DNA from: Balanoglossus misakiensis
Lineage: Eukaryota > Hemichordata
Assembly (NCBI GenBank): GCA_040954595.2
Contig: CM082577.2
Coordinates: 2,480,001-2,544,000 of the forward strand
DNA length: 64,000 nucleotides
Reading direction: 5' to 3'
Every line of letters starts with the position of its first letter. The stretch's first letter is position 1. The notes under the pieces are model-generated. The model was not told the origin of the DNA, ran no database searches, and worked only from the letters and a program-made list of their open reading frames with translations. Below, piece by piece: positions 13,460-25,679 of this stretch. Position numbers and translations under genes: made by a program.

Positions 13460-16369
13460 TCAGTCACCTTCTCTATGATCACTCCTGTCTTCAATCTTCT
13501 CATCTTCGTTCTCCGACCTCCGGCTCTCCTCTCTTGAATCTTTCATCGGACTTTCGCTCTTAATCTCTGTTGGGAAAAGTTGATTTTGTTGTTCTTTTAA
13601 ACCTTGCTTGAAAAGGTGTCTACACTTTGCGACAAGCTTGAAACTAGCTGGTTTGAAACAATCTCATTTCCATTTCATGCTTTACTACAACAAATGAACA
13701 CTGGAAGTCTGGTGTACTGTACTTGCCTTTTGAACGTCTCTTTTCTTCACTGTGGGATCTTGCTTCTAAGCTCCTGCTGTGTGAATTCTGTCTTTCTCTG
13801 CTCCTGGAACGTCGCCGCTTATCTCTGTGGGATCTACAAGAGATCGTACAGACACGGTCACAAAATAGCAACGACTCTAGAGGACCCCACTGACTCCCTA
13901 ACACTTCTAGACTTGTTTTATTCCCAGCGATCGTAGCGTAAAAGAGCCCATCCAAATCAAATTGACTTCACACAAGTAACAGCTTACCTGTCTCTGTCCC
14001 GATCTCTGCCCCTGTCCCTATCCTTGTCTCGGCTCTGTCGTTTTTCCCTGCTGCGGGAACGACGCTCGCGCGATCGACTCCTGTGTCTGCGCTTCTCTCG
14101 TGACCGCGACCGTCTCCTCTCCCGCGAACGCGACCGCCTTCTATCCCGATGTCTCTCTCTTTCCCTCTTGCGCTCACGCTCCCTCTCTTCCTGCCTCTTC
14201 ATTCGCTCCTCCCGTTCGCGTGCTCTTTCCTTCTCTCTCGTTTCTCTCTCCACCTGTCTCAGACGCTCTTTTTCTTCATCAATTTTTCGATTTTTATTCT
14301 GCAAGAAAGACATCCAACACTCCAATAAATGCCAAGAATGATATCCCGATTACTTCTCAAGCAATTGATGGTAAATAACGTCATGATCTAAATGGACAGG
14401 CTAAGATCTAGATATTTAGAGACAATTTCTCAAAGCCATTGAGACACTCACCCTTACCTACTTGTTTGATTTGCGTACTTAGACTATGTCACTTCAATAT
14501 TTGTGGAGAAGTCCACCCATAAGGAAATTATTCTTAGACAACAATTTCAACAAGACCAGCACCTTTCAGCTTACCTTGAGTTCTTCGATGGTGGCTTTGA
14601 TCTTTGCATAACCCATGTGTTGTTTACCCATCAGATGATCATCAACCCGTGACTGAGCATCACCAACAATAAGAAACGCACCACAGACATCACACACTTC
14701 CATCTGTTTTTCCTGCGCTCCAATACTATTCATGCTCTAAAAAAAACAGTTACCAAATCAATACTTTTAACAATGAATGCACAAAGTGAAATTTAATTAA
14801 ACCATCCCATCAGTAATAATCTATTCATTTTTCCCCTTTCAGTTTCATGAGATTAAACAGATGGGCTCAACTATTTATACAGAAGCCATCAAATGACACA
14901 TGGCAGTTCAAAAGTTACACGGATCAAAACAAAATGCCCCATCGACAATCTTTCTCTATCTGACACAATCTGTGATAATGTATCTTCTTCAGGAGTCACT
15001 GGGTCTCCATCAAAATCTCTGTCACTGCCCTACTTACATTATTCAACTGTTCCCTTTCCTCCTTCAGCTGCTCGCACAGTTTCATCATTCCCTGGGCTTC
15101 CTCCACTTTTCCCTCGCACCCAAGCTGTTCAACTTGCTCCACTAGCTCGTTGATCCTCGTTGTCAGTATGGCTGCCTTCTCCTCGTTCTTTGCCGTTGTG
15201 CCGGACGGGTTCGGGTTGGAGCCGCCCAGACTCGGTGGAATGATCAGCCGGGAATGACCTCGCCGAATGCGTCGATCCACGTCAGCCATGATCTGTTGCA
15301 GGTAATGCAGGAAGTCCTCATCGTAACCCATTTTGCCACGTCTTGGGTTTTTTTCATATCTGCACAGAAACAAAAGATTTTTATTTTCCAAAATCTTGAA
15401 AGTACCAGTATATGAATGCTCAGTGACAGTGTGCTTGATTCTACCAATTTGTTAAAAGGAAGAACAAAATTTTACTTACTGTCTTTTTAGAGCTTCATCA
15501 TGCACCTTTTCACAAGGACCTAAAAGAGAGCCATGAGCATAATAAGAAATGTATTCAATGAAGACATCTGCGTCAATGAAGCAATGATGTAAATCGTATT
15601 TTGTGAAACACTGACAAGACAAACAAATTCTCAGTTGCTGGGCGTAAACATCAGTTTGTGTCACTGTACGACTTTGTCCTGATATATAATTTGCAAATAA
15701 ATGATTTATTTGTTTTAAAGTTGTTCTAAGTATAAAATCATCTTGTTCAAATTCCATGGGAGGAGAGGGGACCTGCTACCTACCTAAATCAGACCTTGTA
15801 TTTATGAATAACTCATGTGGACAAAAGTCCACAAGATAGTACTTGCACACCTGTGGAAAGATGACACATCAGAAATTCTACATTTAGGAACTAACATCCA
15901 CTTTGAGGCTTGATGTGGAATGGATCATTTGTGAGTGGTAGAGGTTGTGTGTGTGTGTGTGTGTAAGTACAATGGATTGTGGGTAACATCAGCTTTTTGT
16001 GTAAGTTTCAACTCGCTCCTCACCCAAAAAAAATGGGGAATTATTCGCTCCCCACATGAATAACTGGGGGGGGGGGGGAATAATCCAACTACACAAACCA
16101 ATATAATTGTTTTAATGTGTGAACTGTATTTAGACAACTGCGTCGTACAATGAGTGTGATACAAGCAACCTTCACTTCAGTCATTTGTCAATGACTCACT
16201 GACACGCACCAACCAGTGAATCTCTCGTGTCCACGCGTAAAATTTTGAAGATTTTGGTTTAAAAACTCACCTCGGGGGACTCCCAGCTGACTTCATCAGA
16301 TTTTTGGTTAGGCAAGAGATTACGATCTCTGCCCATTAACTCGTCTAATAACTGAGCCGCCGTCTGCAT
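13460..16369 (-). CDS. LUC7L3: LUC7L3 homologue (Luc7-like splicing factor, RS-rich)
   Basis: This is a homologue of the U1 snRNP-associated factor that influences 5' splice-site choice in the nucleus. The minus-strand exons are 16369–16271, 15850–15784, 15519–15480, 15359–15038, 14736–14575, 14298–13988, 13833–13727 and 13566–13460. They join in frame to give 404 residues. The first zinc finger is C35-x7-C43-x14-C58-x3-H62. A coiled coil follows, containing KVEEAQGMMKL. The second zinc finger is C191, C194, H210, H216 in the signature DDHLMGKQHMGY. The tail is an Arg/Glu then Arg/Ser repeat region (RRRSRSRE-type) ending in an acidic segment. GPCEK, RRIRRGH and the second finger identify LUC7L3 rather than LUC7L or LUC7L2. 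Intron 7 uses a GC donor. It is head-to-head with ANKRD40. Confidence 0.95.
13567..13726 (-). other. GC–AG intron in LUC7L3
   Basis: The exon ending at 13727 is followed on the minus strand by AAAAG|GCAAGT, not GT. The acceptor is CAACAG, just before 13566. Only this junction links the RS segment in frame to the tail EIKSESPMKD. The tail resembles the EDIKSEGD end of vertebrate LUC7L3. The strong flanking bases around the GC fit known GC–AG introns. Confidence 0.7.
15851..16270 (-). other. LUC7L3 intron 1
   Basis: This 420 bp GT–AG intron contains a GT microsatellite (15945–15964) and a G13 run (16066–16078). No gene was seen in it. Confidence 0.6.
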
Positions 16370-16789
16370 TTCGATAATTTTCTTGACAAACCAACTACCA
16401 CAACAGTGATAGTCAGCGGCAGCGCGCTGGAAATTTCCTACTACACACCTAGCTTACTGAAAATATTCAATATTGCAGCCATATAAATAATCCACGTAAT
16501 GCGCAATCTACTGATAATATTTAAAAGCTATACTTTTAAATTAAGCGTCTCAATTTTACGTGTAATATCACTCTATTTGTAAAATCATCCTAACATAAAG
16601 ATAACAGATACATCAACTTGAAACGCAATATTTTTCATTAATATGAGGCTAAAGGGTCTAGGCCGGACAGCCTCGTCCCCGGCATTGCTTCCCGTTGCAA
16701 ATATCCTGTGTGCTTGGTTCCTCGGTGTGACGTTGAGGTCGCAAGCCACAGGTCACAGGAAAGTGGAAAGAACCGTATAGGCGGGCGGG
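16370..16789. promoter_or_regulatory. Putative bidirectional promoter, LUC7L3 / ANKRD40
   Basis: Only 420 bp separate the two opposed start codons, so core promoters and 5' UTRs of both genes must overlap or abut here. The ANKRD40-proximal half has CpG and a GGGCGGG box just before its ATG. No TATA box is evident, which fits housekeeping genes. Confidence 0.6.
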
Positions 16790-17137
16790 ATGGAGGAGAA
16801 TCTTAGAGAATTCGCGTGCATTGGGAACGAAGATGGAGTGAGGAAACTGTTACAAACGGGGATTAATGTTAATTCACAACATCAGATAAACGGATGGTGA
16901 GTAGATTTGGTACATCAGACAAATATTTGACGATTTAAAATGTGCCGGTGTGCCAGTCACCCCACCAAATACCTTCACTAAAGATCGTAGTATTCTGGAA
17001 TACTGACGTATTCATGGAGGTGACACGTTGTCACTGTCCACCCTAGGTTTGTGCAAGTTATAATACATGTATTATACGTTGCATACTGAACAATTCTTGT
17101 CAGATATTATGCCGCACAAGCTACCTAGTCTGTAAAC

Positions 17138-17211
<74 letters not shown>

Positions 17212-18640
17212 ACAACAACAACAACAACCATGCGTCAGAAACGATCGTCACTACACATGGGGGAGCAGCAGCTGCCTATAAAAATAAAACCAGTCTAATC
17301 CAATTTATGTTGGACAAAAATAAATATTACCATTTAATAACATTTGTGCATGATAGTGCAGTACATGTACTCACAAAATAATTCGATATATATAGGGGAA
17401 AAGGGTGATTATTTTCTATTGAAATATTCTTCCATAAAAGTTTCAAATGTCTTAAAAATAATTTTCTATAATTATAGGTCAGCCTTGCATTGGGCGTGTA
17501 AAAGGGACCATGCTTCGGTTGCGAAGTTGTTACTAGAACACGGAGCTGACAAAAATCTTCAGACACAGAAAGGAGAAAAGGCAGTACACTTGACAACCAA
17601 TCCACAAATCCAGGAACTCCTTGGAGGTAATATAAGAAGATGACATTTTCATTCACGGCTTCATGTACATTCTCATATAAAAAATCAGGATGTACTAGAA
17701 GTAGAATAAAGAGAAAATTGTTGTTGTATACTTTCTGAAATTTTGAAGTACTTTTTGAAGTAGAATAGTACTACTACAGTGTAAAATATGCCAGTGATTC
17801 ATCTTGAATAAGTACATGGGTCATTGATCTAAATTAACAAGTGTCTGGAATGGTTATATGAACTGCTTTTACTAAATATTCCACATGTTTGGGAATTAAC
17901 ATATGAAATTTTACTTGATGAGTCATATGGTAAAAATGTCTCACTTTCATACTGACTCAGTTTTCCTTTGTTGGTGATTGTCACACAAGGCAATGCTGGA
18001 GGTGACGACAGTCCGGAAAGTCGGGAAGACAGTCTTCCGATCACTCCGTCATACCTGAAGTATCCACCGTTCCCGTACGCCAAGGGTCAGGGAGAGCCGT
18101 CAGTGAACCACTTCAATTCTGTGCCCACCACACATTCCCATCAACTTTCAGATCCAAATGGTGAGTATGGTGGTACTGGCTATCACATACAATCTGAATA
18201 AATTGGCAAATCTTTATAAATGGGCAAATCTTTAGCCAGAGAATTTCATTGTAAAATACTAGTATCTTGTACGTATACTTAGCTTTAATGAACTATAATG
18301 TATCCATTACCTCACAGAATTGGTATTGAAAGTTCGAGTTGCAAATACCTTTGAAACTGACTACATAGAGGTGGAATTCGACTACGGCCAGTTGACGTAC
18401 AGAAACCTGCTGGAGACATGTGCCAAGGAACTGCGCATCAACCCAGATGCCGTGCTCAAAATCCGCAAACTTCCAAACACCATCGTTCGCAAGGATAAGG
18501 ACGTCCAGCGCCTGCACAATTTCCAAGAGCTCGAACTGGTGTTAGAGCGCAGTATGGCGAAAGGTCCCGGCACGTTATACACCGCACCCGCCAAATCAGG
18601 ATCGACGAATCTGGACACTAAGAGCCGACTCATCTACTGA
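16790..18640 (+). CDS. ANKRD40: ANKRD40 homologue (ankyrin repeat domain protein 40)
   Basis: The exons are 16790–16896, 17478–17626, 17990–18160 and 18318–18640, joining in frame to 249 residues. Ankyrin repeats occupy about residues 4–85, with SALHWACKRDHASVAKLLLE and GADKNLQTQKGE as the clearest part. A Pro/Ser-rich linker follows. The C-terminal domain, from LVLKVRV on, carries KIRKLPNTIVRKDKDVQRL and FQELELVLE, the strongest match to vertebrate ANKRD40. It is shorter than the roughly 370-residue human protein because the linker is reduced. The biochemical function is not established; ankyrin repeats suggest protein binding. The start agrees with the family. The exon 3 acceptor at 17989 is the one that preserves the frame. 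Confidence 0.93.
17138..17228 (+). repeat. (CAT)n–(CAA)n compound microsatellite
   Basis: About 24 uninterrupted CAT units (17138–17209) run directly into about six CAA units. The repeat lies within ANKRD40 intron 1. Its purity suggests it is young and probably polymorphic. Confidence 0.95.
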
Positions 18641-21050
18641 AAGTGATTTCTGGACATTTTCGGGATACAGTTGTATTTGTAAATTGTTGCATGTTTATGA
18701 GCAGTGGAATCATCCCCTGATGTTAATGCCTGGTTTTTCTTTAAATATAAATCAAAAATAAGATTTCTTAGTGTAATTGTTGATCTTACTGTGTTGATAT
18801 TCTTCAAATAGGGTTGCTGATAAACAAGACATGCGAGGTACAAATAATTTATGTTGAATGTTTTTAAGTTGAATGTGTTTGCGCTGGGAAAATTACACCT
18901 ATGAAAAGTTCTCCAATATGAAAAATCTCGTAAATTTGGCATACTTACAATTTATTTCTTGACTAAGTCTTACTTTTTTGAGAGACTTCATAATTTCAAG
19001 GAGTGCCTTTTCCTTCAGTTGAATTGAACAGAGACAAAAATAAGATATATCATCTCGAAATGCCCATTACTGCCAAGTCAGTAGTTTCATCTTGATGTGC
19101 CTAAACAACCATTTTGTAATGCCTGATAAAAATACTGATAGCACTCTTTTAAAATCTCTGAACACAACAGTTTTGAAGTAAAAAGGTGAACTTGCAAAAG
19201 TAATGCAATATTTAACTACCTGAGTAAACCTATACAAGTTCAACACAGTCCTTTATTTAAACCTGCCATAGTAGATTTGATTATATCACTGCAGTTCAAA
19301 AGATGAATTTAGGTTGGAATTTTGATTTAATTTAACTTTTTTATTAAACGAATAAGAATATTGTTTATTGTTAAGAGGAAGGGAGTCATTAGGATAAAAT
19401 GTGCAATGAATTTTTCTATTGGTACTAGTACTATTACATTAGAAAGCATTAGAAAATTTTACTTTCCAATATGCAAATACTCTTTCTAGTAAGTGTGAAA
19501 TGACCACAATTCATTCTCTTCCACTGCTCTGGTAATGGAATTCATATAAGGAGAGTTATACATGTACATGAATGATTAGGACCCACTTTCACTGCCTTTC
19601 TTATCTTTGGGTTTTGCATTTCTCCTTGTGGCGATTTATATATGTTAAGAGTCTGACAAAAAATTAAGAGGCATGTCATGATTCAAATTTCCAAGTCTGT
19701 GTCTTGCTCAGTTTTTTTTAACATACATGTATTGGTGGATGTGTGACTTCATGAGACAGAAGAGAAGTGACCTAGTGTCTTGTAACTTCTTTATCTTTTG
19801 AGTTATCATTTGGACTATTATGATCTCGGGAAAATTTACAAATTTATACAGATGTTGGAGGGAATATCCAAGAGACTTTAAGCTTATTTGTTAAAAGTTT
19901 TCAAGATACAAGATGTTTTGCGATATCTATGATTCTTTATCTTAAAAAGATAGGTAACTTTGTATTGAAGTTAACATGCATGTATTTATGTATGGTACGT
20001 GTAGTGACAGTGGTTCTTCATACACTTTCTCCATGACAACCAGGTAAATTTGTCATAGTTATGTTATCATTTTGTACCTCTAGGCATTCGTACTTCATGA
20101 AGATATTCTTCAATTTCGCTGTGTCCATTTGAATCCCGAGCTCCATCAACCCTTTGGGGGGCTCATCACCATGAGAGGAATGATTGAAACCAGGGTGTAG
20201 CATGACCTCTCTTCGCTCTGTTGACCTCTCTGAGTGTCAGACATCCTGGTTCTGATTGGCTGTCGATGTGCTTACAGAAGCTGTTGATTGGTTCAGATGT
20301 GGAGGTATAAAATCTGCTCATATCTCTCACATTGAGGTTTTATTGATCCGTCATTTCTCCTACTTTTATTGTATTGCGACAAGCTAGAAGCACCAGAAAT
20401 CTATACTTGCTGCTTGTTCACTGATCTCCAGCAGTAATAGACAACTGAAACCTCCACAGCTATTAAAAACCATGACTATCTGCTTTTCTCTTGGTGGACA
20501 AAATTACAGCTCTGTTGTCACTTGCAGCCATCTCTGAACGCAGCTGTAGCTGAGAGGGGCAGAACCAGGGGCATTCAAAAGGTCACTTTAATGTCATGTT
20601 TAGAATGTTTTTACGGAATGTGTCTTCCATCTTTAAATCAGACATTTCAATTCCATTGTTTTGCTATACCCTGTTATGACCGATTAAATGATATCCTGCA
20701 AGTTTGTCTGTGATGTTTCTTATTGAAATAGATCACATAGATGACACTGGTGTGACTTTATTGAATCGCACAGATCCATCACAGTGGCATCCCTGCCACA
20801 GTTGCGCATAAAAATACATATCACTGCACTGTTCAGCATAAAAATTTTGTACACAACTTGATAAAATATTGTAACTGAGTTTCATCATAGAGAGTAAGGT
20901 GTATATCATCAGGAAAATAATACAAAAGAACAGAAGCGTTTTTGTAAATATATCTCCTAACAGTCACTAACATGGATAAGTTGACTGTATATGAAACTAG
21001 TTATTCTCAATGCTCGTCCCAGATTTCTGCACGTTTGGTTTTCATTTTGA
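18641..21050. other. Convergent 3' region of ANKRD40 and RSL1D1
   Basis: This 2.4 kb AT-rich stretch between the stop codons has no supported coding frame. It probably holds both 3' UTRs. The only clear signal is a minus-strand AATAAA at 20757–20762. Confidence 0.5.
20757..20762 (-). terminator. Likely RSL1D1 polyadenylation signal
   Basis: TTTATT on the plus strand is AATAAA on the minus strand, about 290 bp beyond the RSL1D1 stop codon. Confidence 0.5.
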
Positions 21051-23474
21051 CTATTTGACCTTGGAAACACTTTTTCTTCCTCTCCTTGAAGGCATTTTCT
21101 TGGCTTCAATTTGTTTTTCAGGAGATTCCTCCCCAGATTCACTTTCTTTACTTTCCTCAGTCTTTATCTTTTTTTGAACGGTCTGTTTGCTGGGGCTTTG
21201 TTTCCTCTTCTGTCTGCCTCCATCCTCTTCATGGCCGCTGTCCTCGTAGTCCGATTCAATCCCATCATCCTCTGATGCCTCTGGGTCGCCGACTTCAATT
21301 GGTGCGTCTTCTGTTAAGTGGAAAAATATAAGTCCAGTTCTGGTCAGATCATATGGCAATTATAAGTCTGTTGATGTTCTGTGCTGGTACATTACGGTAG
21401 TAACTTCAGAGAAATGACCTGTCTCCAAACTGAAACAAACTTCAAAATGGCAGATCTCACAAAGTACGTTAAAATGAAATCACACCTTGTCAAAACAGGT
21501 CCTGTCCAATACGGAACACCTTTGAAGTTTCCCTGCCCCCTACTGATTTGATTTCTGCAGTGACGACATTTAGTTAAATGCATGTGTATTTCTGTAAATC
21601 ATACATTACCTGACTCCTCTGCATTATAATCCAACGAGGCATAGATTGGTATGGACATGGATTTCGCTGTTTTGACGTAGAGACACTTGATATTTGACCA
21701 ACCCTTGGGGACCTTGAACGCCAGGCTCTCCACGACTGACATTAAATTCTCCACAGTCTGTTCTTGGGTCAGGCTTGTGTTGGATATCGTGACTCCGCTG
21801 TGGAGGAAAATAAGAAGTTTCAAAATGGGCTTCTGTAATCTTGCATCAGACAACAATAAATTGGTAAGCAGTTTAAGTTTGCTTTCTCTCTCTTTACACA
21901 TTACTGTAACTTGCATCAGTTGCAAGACTCACCTGCAAGCCCCTCTGCCTACCAAGGTGAAGTAGACTGCATTGATTGATGAATTGATTTCTTTGACCAA
22001 GTCACTTTTCATGATATTGACTGCCACTGGGTATCTGACAAAGAAAGTATTCAAGGTGTGCATCAGTACATTTCCATATTTGTACATTCTACAGATCAAG
22101 CAGAATGTTACAAAGCCACAATGTATCATGGAATAAGACGTCTGAACACATCGGCAGATTTCAGTGAAATCATATCACTGCTCATGAACGTCAGTGAACC
22201 TTTAATATGCATGTTCTGTTGCTGAATATGACAACAATTATCCAAGCCCGAGTCAAGATTAGTGCAAGTTGGCAAAGAGATCCACTTACTTTTTCTTTCT
22301 GTGGAACTCTTTTCCTGTGCATGTGTCGAGAAGTCGAAAGATTCTGTCATCAGCCAAGAAGAGGTCATAGGACATTACCAACTTGCGACGAGCTTCAAAT
22401 GGTCGATATTCTTTCCTCAGCGTCTGTAGTGGAATAACCTGGATGGAAAAGGAGTTGAAGAAAAGCATTAGATACAAAAATTAAATTTTATGTACTCATA
22501 CTTCACCACAAACTTATTGATCATGATTAATGCTGTTCTGAATGATCCAGATTATCCAGATTTCCAAGTTCTAATTTGCCCTCAGGGCTAGAGTTGACTA
22601 TTTAATGCTTACACGTGAGATATTTTTGACTCCCTTCTTTGCCAACAACTTTTCATAAAATTTGGCACTCTCTTCTCTGGTCTTGCCTTCATCTTTGGTG
22701 ATGAGGCAGATGTCGCTGGTTTCCCCACGATAGCCGTGAGGAACACATCTGCAAAAAAACAAAGACATGATTACCATGTACATGTATGCTTCCACAATGG
22801 TATACTGCATGAAATGCTCATTCAGAAATACACACATTTAATAATTATGGTTGATCACAGAGTGAAGGTATGATCAATATCACATTGTGCTTGAGTGATG
22901 TGACTTTGAAAAACTGTATAGTATTGTCAGTATTATCACAATTCTACTCACAATTTATAGCGTTTGTTTTTCTGCACGGGTACATCCCACAGTGTCACCT
23001 GTAAGTTGATTGGAACACTGTTGCCAAATAACGGTTTCTTTTTATCCCGCAGTTCCTGATGCTTGTATAATGCACTCACTGCATTAGCTACCTAGGAGAG
23101 GGAAATAATAGTGTGTGTTTTTCATTACTAATTATCCCGAATTTACAACTCTGGAGGCTTGTCCCCTGTGATGTTATGTACTGCTATTCGAACATGTTTG
23201 CTATTTTCAGTACACAACTAGACTTCACAAGTTACAATGTATCAATCTATGCATGGCCATATCATATGCAGCATGCATGGTTAGTACATGTACTAGTCTA
23301 CTCATCGAAATATCTCCTGTTATCATGCAAATCTGCCCATATATGTAACATTGCCAACAACACTAGCAACTAACTGTACTAATACGTCAACAAGGAGCGC
23401 AACGCCTTTACCTTTTCCTCACAAAGTTGACTTTTGCGAGTTGTAGCGACATCCACATGTTCACTTGACGCCAT
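21051..23474 (-). CDS. RSL1D1: RSL1D1 homologue (ribosomal L1 domain-containing protein 1)
   Basis: In vertebrates this is a nucleolar protein with a ribosomal L1-type RNA-binding fold, linked to rRNA processing and proliferation control. The minus-strand exons are 23474–23412, 23091–22952, 22748–22613, 22438–22290, 22034–21933, 21797–21610 and 21310–21051, joining in frame to 345 residues. The L1 domain covers about residues 20–260. Family landmarks are [41 protein letters not shown] and [16 protein letters not shown]. The C-terminus is an acidic then Lys/Arg-rich tail typical of nucleolar proteins. It is much shorter than the human tail (about 490 residues in total). A gene prediction could add alternative 3' exons, but a clean stop is present. 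Confidence 0.92.
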
Positions 23475-23553
23475 TTTTAAAAAAGGAACCTCTAACGCCG
23501 TGAAATTTTGTGTGGAAGAGCGCCGTCTACGGCAGTATATTTGGTACAACAAA
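23475..23553. promoter_or_regulatory. Very short bidirectional promoter, RSL1D1 / NDUFA6
   Basis: Only 79 bp separate the two opposed start codons. Both starts sit in the same context, AAAATGGCGTC, which resembles the YY1 core AANATGGCG. No TATA box is evident. Shared regulation is inferred. Confidence 0.6.
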
Positions 23554-24416
23554 ATGGCGTCTCAAAGTGCTGGGAAGGTCGCGGCGGCTGCTATTTCTGC
23601 AGCGAAAGAAGTTATCAAACCCGTCATGTCTCGGGATGCGAATGAAGCTAAACGACGCGTAAGAAACTTGTACAGAGCTTGGTACAGAGAAGTCCCCCAT
23701 ACAGGTAAATTTAACCTGAAACCTCCCCTTTCGTGCGTACGTGTTTGTTATGGTTGTGAAACTTGTCGCAAAGCCCGGTACATGACCTTCAGCACCCTCT
23801 GTAGGCCCTGGGAACATGTATGCAGCCATCAACAGTTTTCTCATGATATGGTCTCCGTTCAGGTGCCATGGAACGTTTCTGTGCTTAACTAGCATTCTCT
23901 TTAATGTTCGCTTTCCTGTCCATTTTTGTTTTTGCCCAACATGATCTGACACATCACTTTCCTTCTGCTTCATTTTCTTTCAGTCTATGCATACCAACTC
24001 GACATCTCAGTCAAACAAGGAAGGGATAAATTGAAAGAACAGTTTGTCAAGAATGCCCATGTACAAGACATACGTGCTATTGACTTGCTTGTCATCAAGG
24101 TAAACAACTTGACATTTGTATCATTTGATGTATTATTGTAATATATTGGATTTGAATGCCAACTATTTGTAACAGTTTGTGACAAATGATTTTATGCTAT
24201 GATACAAATGTGTATTGGTTTACTATTATATTAAGTGTATTCCTAGATTTATCCTGGTAGTATCCCTTTCCCTTGTCCCTCTGTTTGCAGGGTAAAATGG
24301 ACCTGGAAGAAACTCACAAAGTCTGGAAGCAGAGGACCCACATCATGCGATTCTTTCATGAAACTGAACGACCAGCGAAGACGGATTTTCTATCCAAGTT
24401 TTACGAGGGACAGTAG
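23554..24416 (+). CDS. NDUFA6: NDUFA6 homologue (complex I accessory subunit B14, LYR protein)
   Basis: This is an accessory subunit of mitochondrial NADH:ubiquinone oxidoreductase. It binds the acyl carrier protein through its LYR motif. The exons are 23554–23704, 23984–24099 and 24291–24416, joining in phase to 130 residues, matching the family length. The LYR tripeptide is at residues 39–41 in [11 protein letters not shown]. Further landmarks are [17 protein letters not shown] and [16 protein letters not shown], with the terminal FLSKFYEG. The Ala-rich N-terminus is variable, as in relatives. It is head-to-head with RSL1D1. Confidence 0.97.
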
Positions 24417-24719
24417 TTCAAAGGACAAAAGAAAAAAAATGTGTTATTTGTACATGATGTGACTTGCGCAGTCAGTGTAGATATTGTGTGCCATGTTGTT
24501 GTGAAATGATATATTTCCAGATGCATTTTGCAGTTACTAAACATTAGTATTTTAGAATGTTTGTTGTTGCACAGCAGGGCATGTAACAAGGCCTGTTTTC
24601 AGCATCTTATTCTCACACGCGACCACAACATCATTTGCTGGGTCTTGAATAGTTTTGCTTGTATGGATGTTCTAGATGGCAACTTGGGATGTTAAAGTTG
24701 ATAAAAAAATATCTAGGTA

Positions 24720-24730
24720 AATAAAATAAA
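24720..24730 (+). terminator. NDUFA6 polyadenylation signals (two overlapping)
   Basis: Two AATAAA hexamers (24720–24725 and 24725–24730) lie about 305 bp after the NDUFA6 stop. A TG-rich stretch (GTGTATGTTT repeats) follows immediately, a good downstream element. Confidence 0.7.
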
Positions 24731-25494
24731 TTGAATATGTGTATGTTTAATGTGTATGTTTCCTTAAAAAACCCAGTCAGCTTTTATCAGCAAACAAAAG
24801 AAATAATTATACTGGTCGTAGAGGCTGCTAAAGAGCGCCTCCAGTGTCTTTCCTATCTTAATTCATTTGTTTTTGTAAAATTTGAATAATAGCCCTGCAT
24901 GGTCGAGTTGAAGTCTGGATACAGAGCAAGTTCAGTCATCTCTCGCTATCATTCCTCCAGGGTTCCTTGCAATTGGAAACATGGACAGAGTCGGACAGCT
25001 CCATCAGTGGCAATCTCAGATGAGAGATGTCTTCTTCGGCTCTGTCAAAACTATGATGTGGGTTGAAGTTTTATCTTTGTTTCTCGTCATCCGGCCCATA
25101 CTTTTCTGCGCTGGCTTAAAGTTTTCATCAGGGCTGCCGAAGTGAAAACAGATGTGCGGGAACAATCACGCTTTCAGAGGGGCCTCCCCAGATCTGGTGT
25201 CATCTGTACACGTGCTCAACAAGTCATTTTGCTCACATTCGATGTTGAGAGCCTACTGAATGACACCTCCCATGCCAGGTACTTATTGAAACCGGGGGTG
25301 TCGTCATGTAATGGTTGAATGTACGGAACTTCTACAGACATCTTGCCATCCATGACTATTTTGGAGGTCATCTCCATGCGTGAGAGTAAGTTTACGTAGA
25401 CCTCCCCGGTACTTCTCTCTCAAGTGGCGTTTATGACTCGTTTTGGCCGAGTACCACTTCAGATGGTTATATGAAAAGCGAACTCAACCGATGA

Positions 25495-25679
25495 TTAAAG
25501 GTATACTCCAATTTGCTTACGCCCATATATGACTGAAATGGCGTATTTAGCGTTCTAAAGTACAGGTGCCGCTCTTTTTTCGCGTGTGTCACCCACTAAA
25601 AATCCGTGATTGGCTAGATCTCAGTTTTCCATGGTAAATGTAACTAAATTTGCATCTATAGGTGGCGGTATACCTTTAA
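25495..25679 (+). mobile_element. MITE-like element, family A, copy 1
   Basis: The 185 bp element begins TTAAAGGTATAC and ends GTATACCTTTAA, so the termini are perfect 12 bp inverted repeats, with TTAA outermost. It is colinear with a second copy at 48293–48481, sharing interior blocks such as AAATGGC, TCACCCACT-like and TCCGTGATTGGCT-like segments. It has no coding capacity. TTAA ends recall piggyBac-type target sites, but TA or TTA target sites fit equally. Confidence 0.8.

Noticed and set aside
14024-14378. Plus-strand open frames opposite LUC7L3 exon 6
   Set aside because: These are antisense shadows of the Arg/Ser repeat codons on the minus strand.
17138-17228. CAT/CAA repeat read as a CRISPR-like array
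   Set aside because: It is a pure trinucleotide microsatellite without spacers in a eukaryotic intron.
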